In this document: piece after piece, positions 7,855 to 17,900 of the stretch
Layout of the letters: every line of letters starts with the position of its first letter
Numbering within the stretch: the stretch's first letter is position 1
IMG/VR virus record: IMGVR_UViG_3300012928_000010
Location: 1 to 42,839 of that record
Length of the DNA stretch: 42,839 nt
Strand: one strand, 5' to 3'
Source: a virus
The notes under the pieces: model-generated
Told to the model about the DNA's origin: nothing
Seen by the model: the letters and a program-made list of their open reading frames with translations, nothing else
Database searches by the model: none
Program-made: the position numbers and the translations under genes

Positions 7855-10547
7855 TGGCTAATTTAAAAAGAACAATAGGAGCAATGTCAAGAAAAATGCC
7901 TCCTGGTCCGTATGTGGCCAAGGTAGTCAGTCATCTTGATCCAAGAAGAGGCGGTGCATTAAGAGTAGAACTTTTATCAAATGTTACTGAAGGAAACAAA
8001 AGTTTAGAACCAGGAGAACTTTTCACAGCAAGATATTGCATGCCATTTTATGGTGTAACCAATGTAGAAACCAATACTAAAAATTTAGATTATAGTGCAA
8101 GTCAACAAAGCTATGGCTTTTGGGCTGTACCTCCTGATCCAGGCACAAAGGTTCTTGTAATATTTGCAGAAGGTCAATCCAATCAAGCGTATTGGATTGG
8201 TTGTATTCAAGATGAATTTATGAACTATCAGGTTCCACAAGGACAACCTGTAGATAAACCAGAAAACATTATACAAGACCAATTACCTAATGATTTAAAA
8301 AACAAAAGATTACCAGTTGGCGAATACAATAAAAAAAGAAACGATCTAAGAGGAGATGACCCAGATAAGTTCCGTAAGCCACACAATCCTTTTTATACTA
8401 GAGCAGTAGCAACACAAGGATTAATAAATGATGTAAACAGAGGACAATCAACTGCAAGTGCAAGAAGAGATGTTCCTAATACTGTATTTGGAATGAACAG
8501 TCCTGGACCTTTAGATAGGTCAGATGGTGCACCAAAAGGCACATACGGTGAACAAGGAAGATCAATTCAATATCCAAGAAGTAGACTAGGTGGATCTAGC
8601 TTTGTAATGGATGACGGTGATCAAGAAATATTTAGACAAGGAAATCCTGGAACAACAGGTTCTGTTTATTATGATTTAGGAGCAGAACCTAAAAATAATT
8701 CTAAGGTTGATAAATCATTTCCATACGGCGATTCATTAAGATTTAGAACGCGAACAGGTCATCAAATTTTAATGCATAACTCCGAGGATCTTATATACAT
8801 AGGAAATTCTTCAGGCAGTGCCTGGGTAGAATTAACGTCAAACGGTAAAATAGATATCTACGCAAATGACAGTATAAACATTAGAACTGAAACAGACCTC
8901 AACATAACAGCTGATAGAGACATCAATATTAGGGCAGGTAGAGACTATAACCTAACAACCGGTAGAGATAAGAAAGAGAACATAGGTGTAAACAATGATG
9001 TGATTATTGGTCAAAATGATACTAAAAATGTTGGAGTTAATCAAGATTTAAGAGTAAGTGGATCTAGACAAAAAGCAATTGGAGGAGATGAGGATGTTCA
9101 AATAGCTGGCACACAAAGATCTACAATTTCAGGCGACTATAATTTACAGGTTAGCCAAGACGGTCATATTGCCGTTAACGCAAACTTCCACAGTAAAGTA
9201 GTAGGAGATTATAGACAAACAGTAAATGGTAGCTTTAATTTGAATACAGTAGGAGACAATAAACTTACAAGTGGTTTGAATACACAAATTAAAAGTTCCC
9301 TTCGTAATAAAATGGATGCAGGAGTTGATACAGAAATACTGTCAGGAGGATTTCATATAGAAACTGCATCACAAATACACATGAATAGCAGTCCTGTTGC
9401 AACAGCTTCAGATACAGCAGATTCAATTGGTGATACATTTACAAAACCTGCTACAGAAGAATCAGTTGATGATAGCGATCAAGTTTTAGACAAAGACGGA
9501 AATCCTATTGCAGACTTACGTGTGACAGCAGATGCCACAAGAGCAGTTGAAGCCAAAGAAGCAAACACTCCAAGACGTGTGCCATTGCATGAACCTTGGC
9601 CAGAACACGAAAACTTGAATCCGTCTGCACATACTTCAGGCGAGACGGAAGCAATTATACAATCATCTCCTTCACTAAGACGTTCGTCACCGACGTTAGA
9701 AAAAGAATCAGACATGCCTGAACGTAACAGTACTTCGGGTGTATTTAGAGCAGGTGACACAGATCCAGCAGTGGTAGATATAAACAAGGTATTCAAGACT
9801 AATGATGACGGAGAGGTCGGAGCATTACCAGCAGAGCCAATATCAAGACGTGAGTCACAAAGATTTTTCTTAAGTGAACTTATTAAAGGCTTAGGCTTAG
9901 ATCCTGTGGAGGCATTAAAAAGCGGAGCTGTTGGAGGAGCCGGAGAAGCATTAGCTATGGCATGTGCTCAGATTAAAGCAGAAAGTAATTATGAACCACA
10001 AAGTGAAAATTTAAATTACAGTGCGAAAGGTTTACGAGCAACATTTAAAATGTTTAGAAAGCCAGGGGGATTTGAATTGTCTGAACAGCTTCATCGTAAG
10101 CCTGTTGAAATAGGTAGCGTGGTTTATGGAAGTAGAATGGGCAATGGTGGTCCTGAAACTGGAGACGGATGGAGATACAGAGGACGTGGCTTGATTCAAA
10201 TTACAGGTACAGATAACTATAAATTATATGGAGGATATGCCGGAGTAGACATTTATAACAATCCAGAGTTAGCTAATGATCCTAAGAATGCTTGTAAGTT
10301 AGCAGTAGCTTATCTTACAAAACCACCTAAGGCAAGATTTATTACTTGGACAGATACTGATTTTACTTCTCTAGCAAAACAATTTAAAAATGCAGTAGGA
10401 TATGCTGACCCATCTGGAAGCAAGACTGTTGAAAGAAGAAAATTAGGACAAGGTATTTGGCAACAAATTAAAAATGGTGATCTTACACCATTACCGGATG
10501 TATCATCGCCAACACCGATGGGTACAGGAACAGGACAGGTTATATAA
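7854..10547 (+). CDS. 5: gp5-like baseplate spike with C-terminal GH19 lysozyme domain
   Basis: An 897-residue membrane-puncturing spike. Residues about 16-140 form an OB-fold-like domain (GPYVAKVVSHLDPRRGGALR, later GFWAVPPDPGTKVLVIF), as in gp5/VgrG. Residues about 320-520 are a repetitive beta-helix with gp5/VgrG-type short repeats (IDIYANDSINIRT, DLNITADRDINIRAG). After a linker, residues about 667-885 are a GH19 chitinase-type lysozyme: candidate catalytic E710 in IKAESNYEP, E718 in ENLNYSA, then GDGWRYRGRGLIQITG. The domain should cleave peptidoglycan during tail penetration. T4 gp5 carries a GH24 lysozyme between OB fold and helix; here a different enzyme follows the helix. Start overlaps the hub stop (TAATG). 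Confidence 0.85.
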   Translation: MANLKRTIGAMSRKMPPGPYVAKVVSHLDPRRGGALRVELLSNVTEGNKSLEPGELFTARYCMPFYGVTNVETNTKNLDYSASQQSYGFWAVPPDPGTKVLVIFAEGQSNQAYWIGCIQDEFMNYQVPQGQPVDKPENIIQDQLPNDLKNKRLPVGEYNKKRNDLRGDDPDKFRKPHNPFYTRAVATQGLINDVNRGQSTASARRDVPNTVFGMNSPGPLDRSDGAPKGTYGEQGRSIQYPRSRLGGSSFVMDDGDQEIFRQGNPGTTGSVYYDLGAEPKNNSKVDKSFPYGDSLRFRTRTGHQILMHNSEDLIYIGNSSGSAWVELTSNGKIDIYANDSINIRTETDLNITADRDINIRAGRDYNLTTGRDKKENIGVNNDVIIGQNDTKNVGVNQDLRVSGSRQKAIGGDEDVQIAGTQRSTISGDYNLQVSQDGHIAVNANFHSKVVGDYRQTVNGSFNLNTVGDNKLTSGLNTQIKSSLRNKMDAGVDTEILSGGFHIETASQIHMNSSPVATASDTADSIGDTFTKPATEESVDDSDQVLDKDGNPIADLRVTADATRAVEAKEANTPRRVPLHEPWPEHENLNPSAHTSGETEAIIQSSPSLRRSSPTLEKESDMPERNSTSGVFRAGDTDPAVVDINKVFKTNDDGEVGALPAEPISRRESQRFFLSELIKGLGLDPVEALKSGAVGGAGEALAMACAQIKAESNYEPQSENLNYSAKGLRATFKMFRKPGGFELSEQLHRKPVEIGSVVYGSRMGNGGPETGDGWRYRGRGLIQITGTDNYKLYGGYAGVDIYNNPELANDPKNACKLAVAYLTKPPKARFITWTDTDFTSLAKQFKNAVGYADPSGSKTVERRKLGQGIWQQIKNGDLTPLPDVSSPTPMGTGTGQVI

Positions 10548-10834
10548 TGCCAGGAATTCACATACACGGACATGTTAGAACTTGCGGTGGAACAACAGTT
10601 GTTTCAGGACAAAGCAATGTATATGTCGAAACACAATTAGTATCAGTAGATCAAGACCAAAATAGTCACGGCTCTGGTAACCTTTCAGCAGGATCTAACA
10701 ATGTATTCATAAATGGCAAAGCAGTTGTAAATCATACGCCAGATACCGCTAGTGCTGATGATCTTTGTCCAGCTCCTGGACATTGTAATCCAGATACAGA
10801 TCAAGGAAGTGGCACAGTTTTTGTGGGTGATTAG
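10547..10834 (+). CDS. 5.4: PAAR-domain spike tip protein (gp5.4-like)
   Basis: A 95-residue protein with PAAR-like features: short, Gly/Val-rich, with a His/Cys-rich start (H5, H7, H9, C13), later H41, H63 and a C74-x4-H79-C80 cluster. FINGKAVV is a typical PAAR repeat strand. PAAR proteins form a metal-stabilised sharp cone on the tip of gp5/VgrG spikes. Here it overlaps the spike gene (TAATG), the expected pairing. The exact metal ligands cannot be assigned without structure. Confidence 0.8.
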   Translation: MPGIHIHGHVRTCGGTTVVSGQSNVYVETQLVSVDQDQNSHGSGNLSAGSNNVFINGKAVVNHTPDTASADDLCPAPGHCNPDTDQGSGTVFVGD

Positions 10835-10838
10835 GCAG

Positions 10839-10846
10839 GATAAATA
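10839..10846 (+). promoter_or_regulatory. Late promoter box (GATAAATA) ahead of gp25
   Basis: GATAAATA differs from the T4 late box by one base. It sits only five bases before the gp25 ATG (10852), so a standard start site would fall at or beside the initiation codon. The promoter may give a near-leaderless gp25 message, or mainly serve downstream genes. Confidence 0.55.
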
Positions 10847-10851
10847 TTAAT

Positions 10852-11286
10852 ATGGCACAGAACTTATACAAAGAAATATCGATTACACCAAAAAGAAGAC
10901 CAGAACCACCTGTCAAACAAAAAGCATACAGAGGGTTTAGCACGGTAAATCCTGAGAACAACAGTTTTCAGCAGTATGATTTGTCTTTAATCAAACAAGA
11001 CTTACTGAATCATTTCAACATACGCCAAGGTGAAAAGATAAACAATCCTGCATTTGGTTGCATTATATGGGACGCTTTGTATGAACCACTTACTACAGAA
11101 CTAAAAGATGCAATTACAGAAAATGTTACAAATATTGTAAATTTTGACCCAAGAACACAAGCCACAGCAGTAAGTGTAACAGAATTTGAAAAAGGAATTC
11201 AAATAGAATGTACATTACTGTATAAGGATTATAACATTAGCGAAAACTTACGTTTACAGTTTGATAAAGACATCGGTCTTCTGTGA
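10852..11286 (+). CDS. 25: Baseplate wedge protein gp25
   Basis: A 144-residue member of the GPW/gp25 family, the lysozyme-like sheath-initiator and wedge component shared by contractile tails and type VI secretion. The recognisable core is YDLSLIKQDLLNHFNIRQGEK followed by NPAFGCIIWDALYEPL (about 65-81), the conserved EPR-type region. It ends with the family's short beta-strand segment (NISENLRLQF). Length is close to T4 gp25 (132). Upstream AGGA (10837-10840) is eleven bases from the ATG, a long spacing, and lies in the late box region. Confidence 0.93.
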   Translation: MAQNLYKEISITPKRRPEPPVKQKAYRGFSTVNPENNSFQQYDLSLIKQDLLNHFNIRQGEKINNPAFGCIIWDALYEPLTTELKDAITENVTNIVNFDPRTQATAVSVTEFEKGIQIECTLLYKDYNISENLRLQFDKDIGLL

Positions 11287-11306
11287 TAGAATTAACCGCT
11301 AGTATT

Positions 11307-11323
11307 ATTAAATATCATAAATA
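11307..11323 (+). promoter_or_regulatory. Late promoter ahead of gp6, with a second overlapping-phase box
   Basis: CATAAATA (11316-11323) matches the late box at seven of eight positions and predicts a start near 11329. The leader is about 20 bases and holds AAAGGA (11338-11343) six bases before the gp6 ATG. A weaker box, ATTAAATA (11307-11314), lies nine bases upstream on the same strand. Confidence 0.7.
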
Positions 11324-11349
11324 CTGTAAGTTAAGATAAAGGATTACTG

Positions 11350-14300
11350 ATGTCATCTACCGATAGACAAAATAGACTATTACTAGCTGAGGATTGGCGT
11401 AAAATCTATCAAAGTTTTAGAAACGCTGAATTCAAAAGTTATGATTTTGATACCCTTAGAAGGGCAATGATTACCTATCTAAGGAATAATTATCCTGAAG
11501 ATTTCAACGATTACATTGAAACTTCTGAATATCTTGCGTTAATTGACATCATTGCATTTCTTGGACAAAATATTGCATATAGAGTTGATCTTAATGCAAG
11601 AGAAAATTATTTAGAATTAGCAGAACGTAGAGAATCTGTTTTAAGATTAGCTAGACTTTTATCATACAACCCAAAAAGAAACCAAGCGGCGAATGGACTG
11701 CTAAAATTTGAGACTGTCACTACAACAGAAAGTGTAGTAGATAGCAACGGAACAAATTTAGCAGAACAAACAATTACTTGGAATGATCCTTCCAACGCAA
11801 ATTGGGCAGAGCAATTTCAACGGGTTTTAAATTCTGCTTTACCTGAAAACAATATTATAGGAAAGCCAGGAAAGTCTACGCAACTTAATGGTGTGTTAAC
11901 ACAATCTTATAGATTCAATTCTTCAAGTGCAGATGTTCCAGTATTCAGTTTCAGTAAAGGAGTAAACGGACTTCCTACTACTTTTGAAATAGTATCAACT
12001 GATATAAATTTAGATAAAGATATAATCCAAGAAGAAATTCCATTACCAGGAAATCAAGTTTCGTTCTTGTATAGAGAAGATGGCAGAGGAAACGGAAGTA
12101 GTAACACAGGTTACTTTATGCATTTTAGACAAGGTTCTTTGAATTCTGGAGAGTTCAACGTAGACAGTCCAAGTGCTAATCAAAGAATAAACATCGAAGC
12201 TTCTAACATTAACGACACTGATGTCTGGTTGTATAAACTAGATGGAAACGGACAAGTTGAAAAATTATGGACGAAAGTTGATGCTATCGAAGGCAACAAC
12301 GCAATCTACAATGGATTAGCAAAAAATATTAGAGACTTTTACGTTGTACAAACGAGGAAAGATGATGAAATAACTTTTGTGTTTGCGGACGGAACTTTTG
12401 GTAATGTGCCAAATGGATTGTTTAGAACTTTTTATAGACAAAGTGCAAACAGATCTATGCGTATATCTCCTGAAGAATTAACTGATATTGATTTAAGCAT
12501 AGACTATGTTAGTAAGTCAGGTAAATTAGAAACTTTGACATTAGGTTTAGAATTAAAAGATGTTGTTACAAATGCTAGTATAACAGAAACAAGTGCTAGT
12601 ATTAGAACAAATGCACCACAAACTTACTACACACAAAATAGAATGATAACAGGTGAGGATTATAATATTGCTCCACTTACATCTAATCAGGAAATTGTAA
12701 AAGTAAAATCAACCAATAGAATTTCAAGTGGTATTAGTAGATATTTTGATTTAAAAGATGTGACTGGAAAATATTCTAGCACAAACCTATACGGATCAGA
12801 TGGTATACTTTATAGAGAATCTTATGTAGCTAAAAATAGTTTTACATTTAGTAATCAAACTGATATAGAAGGACAGATTGAAAACCTAATTTTACCTACC
12901 ATACAAAGCAGAGCAGTAAGTAATTTTTATTTTAGTAACTATGCAAAAATTATTGTTAGTGATCTAAATGCAGTTTGGGTACAAAGTACAAAATCTACTA
13001 ATCAATCAACAGGATTTTTAAACAGTGCTAGTAACAATCCATATCAAGTTGGAGCGTTTACAGGAGGTTCTTTAAAATATGTTGAAGCTGGTGCATTATT
13101 AAAATTTGTACCACCAGCAGGATTTTATTTTATAGGTCAAGGAGAACTGACTAGCGATGCAACTGCAAAAGGTGCAAGCAGTTACAAATGGGTAAAAGTT
13201 ATTAGTGTAAGTGGTGCAGGAACATCAGTTGATACAACAACTGGACAAGGACCTATAGTGTTTAATGAAATACTACCAAAAAATAGTGTGCTTGAAGAAG
13301 TAAAACCTAAACTTGTTAAAGATATTACAAGTGATGTAAGATCGCAAATAATTGATCAAGTCTTTGCATATAAAACTTTTGGATTAAGATATGATCAAGT
13401 CAATAGAATTTGGCGTGTAATTATTAATGAGAACCTAAATATTTACGATACATTTAGTAACGGTAAAACAGGTGATGTAACAAATAACCAATTAGATGCT
13501 AGTTGGATAATTCTATTTGAAACGAATGGTGAAAAGTATACAGTCACTAACAGAGGATTAAGATACATCTTTGAAAGTGATAAAGAATTATCTTTTTATT
13601 ATGACGGACAAAATAAAATTTATGATTCTGCAACAGGACAATTAGTAAAAGACAAAATTAGTATTATGAATTTTAATACTGTACCAGATGGTTTACAAAA
13701 TTTTAATAATGACATCAATTGGGAAATAGTAAAAGAATATAGAAATCTAGATGGATACGTGAATAGCAAAAAAGTAGAAGTCAGCTTTTTTGATCTTAAT
13801 GACGACGGATCAATTGACGATCCAGATATTTTTGATAATGTTGTTGCTCCTGAAACAAATAGCTTAACAAAATACATTTTCTTAAAAAGAGAACTTTCTG
13901 ATCAAGGATTTAACAAATACAATTACTATGATAGAGGATCTGAAATTATTGTAAAATCTAGCGAGGTTGAAATAGGTGCATATACCCAATACGAAAACGA
14001 TCCAACAATATTCTATATTGTAGATCAGAATAATTTTAAAATATTAAGCGGTGGTAGTTTAAGTTTGACAAGTGATTATACTGCATTTGTTGGTAGAGAT
14101 AATTTAAAATTTCATTACATTCATAGTGCTGATGAAAGCAATAGAATAGATCCAAGTGTATCTAATATAATTGATGTATACATGCTTACAAAAAGTTATG
14201 ACAGTGCCTTTAGAAGTTATTTAGACGGAACAAGTAGCGTGAAACCTTTACCGCCTAGCGTTGATTCTTTGTTTCAACAATACGGACAAAATATTAACAA

Positions 14301-14964
14301 GATCAAATCAATAAGCGATGAAGTAATTTACCATCCCGCAAAATACAAAATTCTTTTTGGAAGTAAAGCAGAAGAAAATCTACAGGCAGTTTTTAAAGTT
14401 GTAAAAAACACAGAGAATGTAGTTAATAATAATGATATTAAAGTAAGAGTAATTTCTGCAATTAATTCTTATTTCTCTTTACAAAATTGGGAATTTGGAG
14501 AAACTTTTCATTTTACTGAAATGGCAACATTTGTAATGAATGCAATGGCGCCAGACTTGTTAAACTTTTTAATTGTGCCTAAACAAGGTACATTAACTTT
14601 TGGTAGCTTGTACGAAATAAAAAGTGAAAACGATGAAATATTTGTAAGTGATGCAAAAGTTGCAGATGTTGAAATTATTGATTCTGTTACAGCGTCAAGA
14701 ATACAAGCCGCTGGAAATGTTGTATCAGCAACTAATACAAATAATACAGGTATACAAAGCCAGGCATTAAGCGTAACAACTACTTCAACTACATCCACAA
14801 CTACGTCCTCATCTACTCCGTCAACTTCAAGTACAAGTACATCAAGCAGTAATCAATCTAGCACAGGATCTGGATCAAGCGGAGGCGGTAGCAGTTCTGG
14901 AGGCGGTGGTAGTTCCGGAGGAGGAGGTTCAAGCGGCGGTGGCGGCGGAGGCTATGGATACTAA
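11350..14964 (+). CDS. 6: Baseplate wedge protein gp6 (baseplate J-like), with Ser/Gly-rich tail
   Basis: A 1204-residue wedge protein. The N-terminus is diagnostic: LLLAEDWRKIYQSFRNAEF, then DFDTLRRAMITYLRNNYPEDFNDYIETSEY and ENYLELAERRESVLRLARLL, as in gp6 of marine T4-like phages. gp6 forms the inner ring that joins wedges and drives baseplate opening. It is almost twice T4 gp6 (660). The last ~65 residues (about 1140-1204) are low-complexity Thr/Ser then Gly/Ser, ending YGY. A late promoter and a good Shine-Dalgarno precede the ATG. The stop overlaps the next start (TAATG), and the Gly codons supply GGAGG (14947-14951) as its ribosome-binding site. Confidence 0.9.
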   Translation: MSSTDRQNRLLLAEDWRKIYQSFRNAEFKSYDFDTLRRAMITYLRNNYPEDFNDYIETSEYLALIDIIAFLGQNIAYRVDLNARENYLELAERRESVLRLARLLSYNPKRNQAANGLLKFETVTTTESVVDSNGTNLAEQTITWNDPSNANWAEQFQRVLNSALPENNIIGKPGKSTQLNGVLTQSYRFNSSSADVPVFSFSKGVNGLPTTFEIVSTDINLDKDIIQEEIPLPGNQVSFLYREDGRGNGSSNTGYFMHFRQGSLNSGEFNVDSPSANQRINIEASNINDTDVWLYKLDGNGQVEKLWTKVDAIEGNNAIYNGLAKNIRDFYVVQTRKDDEITFVFADGTFGNVPNGLFRTFYRQSANRSMRISPEELTDIDLSIDYVSKSGKLETLTLGLELKDVVTNASITETSASIRTNAPQTYYTQNRMITGEDYNIAPLTSNQEIVKVKSTNRISSGISRYFDLKDVTGKYSSTNLYGSDGILYRESYVAKNSFTFSNQTDIEGQIENLILPTIQSRAVSNFYFSNYAKIIVSDLNAVWVQSTKSTNQSTGFLNSASNNPYQVGAFTGGSLKYVEAGALLKFVPPAGFYFIGQGELTSDATAKGASSYKWVKVISVSGAGTSVDTTTGQGPIVFNEILPKNSVLEEVKPKLVKDITSDVRSQIIDQVFAYKTFGLRYDQVNRIWRVIINENLNIYDTFSNGKTGDVTNNQLDASWIILFETNGEKYTVTNRGLRYIFESDKELSFYYDGQNKIYDSATGQLVKDKISIMNFNTVPDGLQNFNNDINWEIVKEYRNLDGYVNSKKVEVSFFDLNDDGSIDDPDIFDNVVAPETNSLTKYIFLKRELSDQGFNKYNYYDRGSEIIVKSSEVEIGAYTQYENDPTIFYIVDQNNFKILSGGSLSLTSDYTAFVGRDNLKFHYIHSADESNRIDPSVSNIIDVYMLTKSYDSAFRSYLDGTSSVKPLPPSVDSLFQQYGQNINKIKSISDEVIYHPAKYKILFGSKAEENLQAVFKVVKNTENVVNNNDIKVRVISAINSYFSLQNWEFGETFHFTEMATFVMNAMAPDLLNFLIVPKQGTLTFGSLYEIKSENDEIFVSDAKVADVEIIDSVTASRIQAAGNVVSATNTNNTGIQSQALSVTTTSTTSTTTSSSTPSTSSTSTSSSNQSSTGSGSSGGGSSSGGGGSSGGGGSSGGGGGGYGY
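14770..14961 (+). repeat. Low-complexity Thr/Ser then Gly/Ser coding tract at the gp6 C-terminus
   Basis: About 190 bases encode a Thr/Ser run followed by repeated Gly-rich units of GGGGSS type (14878-14955). The GGA/GGC/GGT codons make a local GC-rich patch in an AT-rich genome. The protein segment should be flexible and disordered. Confidence 0.85.
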
Positions 14965-17900
14965 TGGCGCAAGACGAAAAACCAATCCAGACTGGAAAAG
15001 ATGAAAAAAGAGAAGTAGCATCTTTACTTCCTAGATACTTTAGAACCACTGCAAACAGAAAGTTTCTAAGTAGCACACTTGATCAAATGATGCAACCAGG
15101 TGTCATTGAGAAAGTAGACGGCTTTATAGGAAGACGTGATGCAAAAGCATTCAAGGCTGATGACAACTACCTGTCTGACGTATCCGATGATAGAGAAAAT
15201 TATCAATTAGAACCTGTAGCTACAATTACAGACGATCTAGGTAATAATACATTATATAGAGATTATAGAGATTATGTAAACAGTGCTAAAATTAGAAATG
15301 CAGATACAAGCAATCATAGTCTTTTAAATAGCCAAGAATACTATGCTTGGGAACCACACATTGATTGGGATAAGTTTACAAATTTTAGAGAGTATTATTG
15401 GTTACCTACTGGTCCTAACAGCATTCCTGTTTATGGTACAGCAAGAGATATAGAAAGCACATTCAAGGTTACAAAACAAAATAATGTAGATAATGACGCC
15501 TACGCTTTCTCTGAGGAAAATATTGTTAGCAATCCAACACTTACATTATACAAAGGACAATCATATACATTTGATATAAATGCTACAGACATGCCGTTTA
15601 GCATTAGGACATCTATTAATGTTGACGATGATTCTAATCTTTACAATGAAGGAGTAAGCCAACAAAAAATTGAAAATGGAAAGATTACTTGGAAGATTGA
15701 TTTAGAAGCTCCTGATAGTTTATATTATGTTAATGGAAATGATATAGAAGCAAGCGGATTAATAATCATTAAAAATATAATAGACAATACTTTTTTAGAT
15801 GTAGACTTAGATATTGTAGGTAAGAAAACCTACAAAATGCAAAACGGATACGAGTTATCCAATGGAATGAAGTTAGAATTTTTTGGAGATGTATCTCCCT
15901 CTAAATATGGAGAAGGCACTTGGTACGTTGAAGGAGTAGGAGATAGTATAAAACTAATAGCTGAAAGTGATTTGAGTGTTAGTGCAGGCTATCTAAGTGA
16001 TATTAAAACACAATTTGATGGACAAGCATTTGATGCTTTACCATTTGACGATGCATTATCATACACAAACCAAAAAGATTATATTGTCATTAACAAAGGA
16101 TCTAAAGATAGAAACCAATGGAGTAGATATAACTTATGGACTCATAAATCTGTAATTGAAACAACTAGTGCAATTAATAACACAGCGGTAACTATTGATC
16201 AACAATTTAGAGCTACAAGACCTATTATTGAATTTGAAGCTGGATTAAAACTGTATAACTTTGGTACAGAAGCAAAGACAGCAGTTGATCTTGTAGATAC
16301 TGTGACAACAGATGTGTTTTCTGATATTGAAGGTCAAGTTGGTTACTTTGTTGACGGCACAGAACTAGTAACAGGTATGCGTGTTTTATTTACTGCTGAC
16401 CCAGACTCTCTTGTAAACGGAAAAATTTATACGGTAACATTTATAAATCAAAATGGTACAAATCAAATTGCCCTTAAAGAAACTACAGATACCACACCAT
16501 TATTAAATCAAACTGTGTTGGTAAAAGCAGGTACAAATTTTAGGGGAACAATTTTTTACTATGATGGAACTAGTTGGAAGCAAGGTCAAAACAAAACTGG
16601 TATTAACCAAGCGCCTGTTTTTGATCTGTATAATGATGCAGGTACACCACTTTCATCTTTAGAAGGAAGTACTTTTGCAGGTAATAAGATTTTTTCTTAT
16701 AAAACTGGTGTCGGATCTAACGACACTGAATTAGGTTTTCCTTTATCTTATAGAACGATTGAGAACAGTGGTGATATAACCTTTGATTTTAATTTACTGA
16801 ATGATACATATCAATATGATGTATTGACAGATGTTTTGACAGTAAAAACAGATACAGCATTACTTAGAAAATATACAGCCAGAACAACTTTTTCTAGCGT
16901 ATCGGGTTGGAAAAAAGCTCCTATGTTATCAGAGCAACCAGTTGTGTTGCAATACGTGTCAGGGCCAAGGACAAACAATTTTATTATAGATTGTTATCTG
17001 CGAAGCGGCGATCTAAATGATTTGAAAGTAAAAATTTATGTTGATAATGTAAGAATGTATGACACAACTGATTATACTATTTTTAGACAAAATGGTTATG
17101 CATACATTAAGTTCAACACTGATTTACAACTAAATCAAAAAGTAGTTATAGAATCAACATCTGCAACTTCAAAAAATCATAGAGGCTATTACAAGTTTCC
17201 TATTAACTTTGAAAAAAATCCTATGAACGAAAACGTAGTTGATTTTACGTTTGGTGAGGTTTTAGATCATGTAAGCAGTATAGTTGATAATGTAAATGAT
17301 TTTACAGGAAGTTTTCCAGGAGTTGGAAATTTAAGAGACTTAGGTCCGGTATCGCAATTTGGATTGCGTTTTGTACAACATTCTGGACCAATTAATCTTG
17401 CTTTGTTTAATTTAACAAGCAAAGATTACAATATGATAAAGGCAATTGAATATTCTGGTAGAGAATATATCAAACAAAAAAGAGAATTTCTAAGAATAGC
17501 AAATGAACTAGGTTTTGAATCAGATGATAAAACGCATGTAGATAAAATTTTATTAGAACTTACTAAGACTAGAGGCACAAAGGATCCTTTTTATTTTAGC
17601 GACATGATTCCATTTGGTGGAGACACAGTTCAAGAATATGAAATAGAAGATACAAGTCAAACAATTTTTAATCTTACAAGAACTGTATCATTTACAAATC
17701 TAAATGAAAACGCTGTATTGATATATCTTAATCTTGAACAATTAATAAAGGACAAAGATTATACTTTAAGCACAGATGGCTTTGTAACTATAACAACAAA
17801 TATTAAAGCAGGCGACAAAATCAAGATCGTAGAATACGAAACTACCGATGGTTGTTGGATACCTCCTACGCCAACTAAATTAGGATTATATCCTAAGTAC

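Noticed and set aside
11301-11326. Inverted repeat AGTATT...AATACT between gp25 and gp6 as a terminator
   Set aside because: The stem is six weak base pairs with a 14-base loop and no U-tract; late boxes explain the region better.
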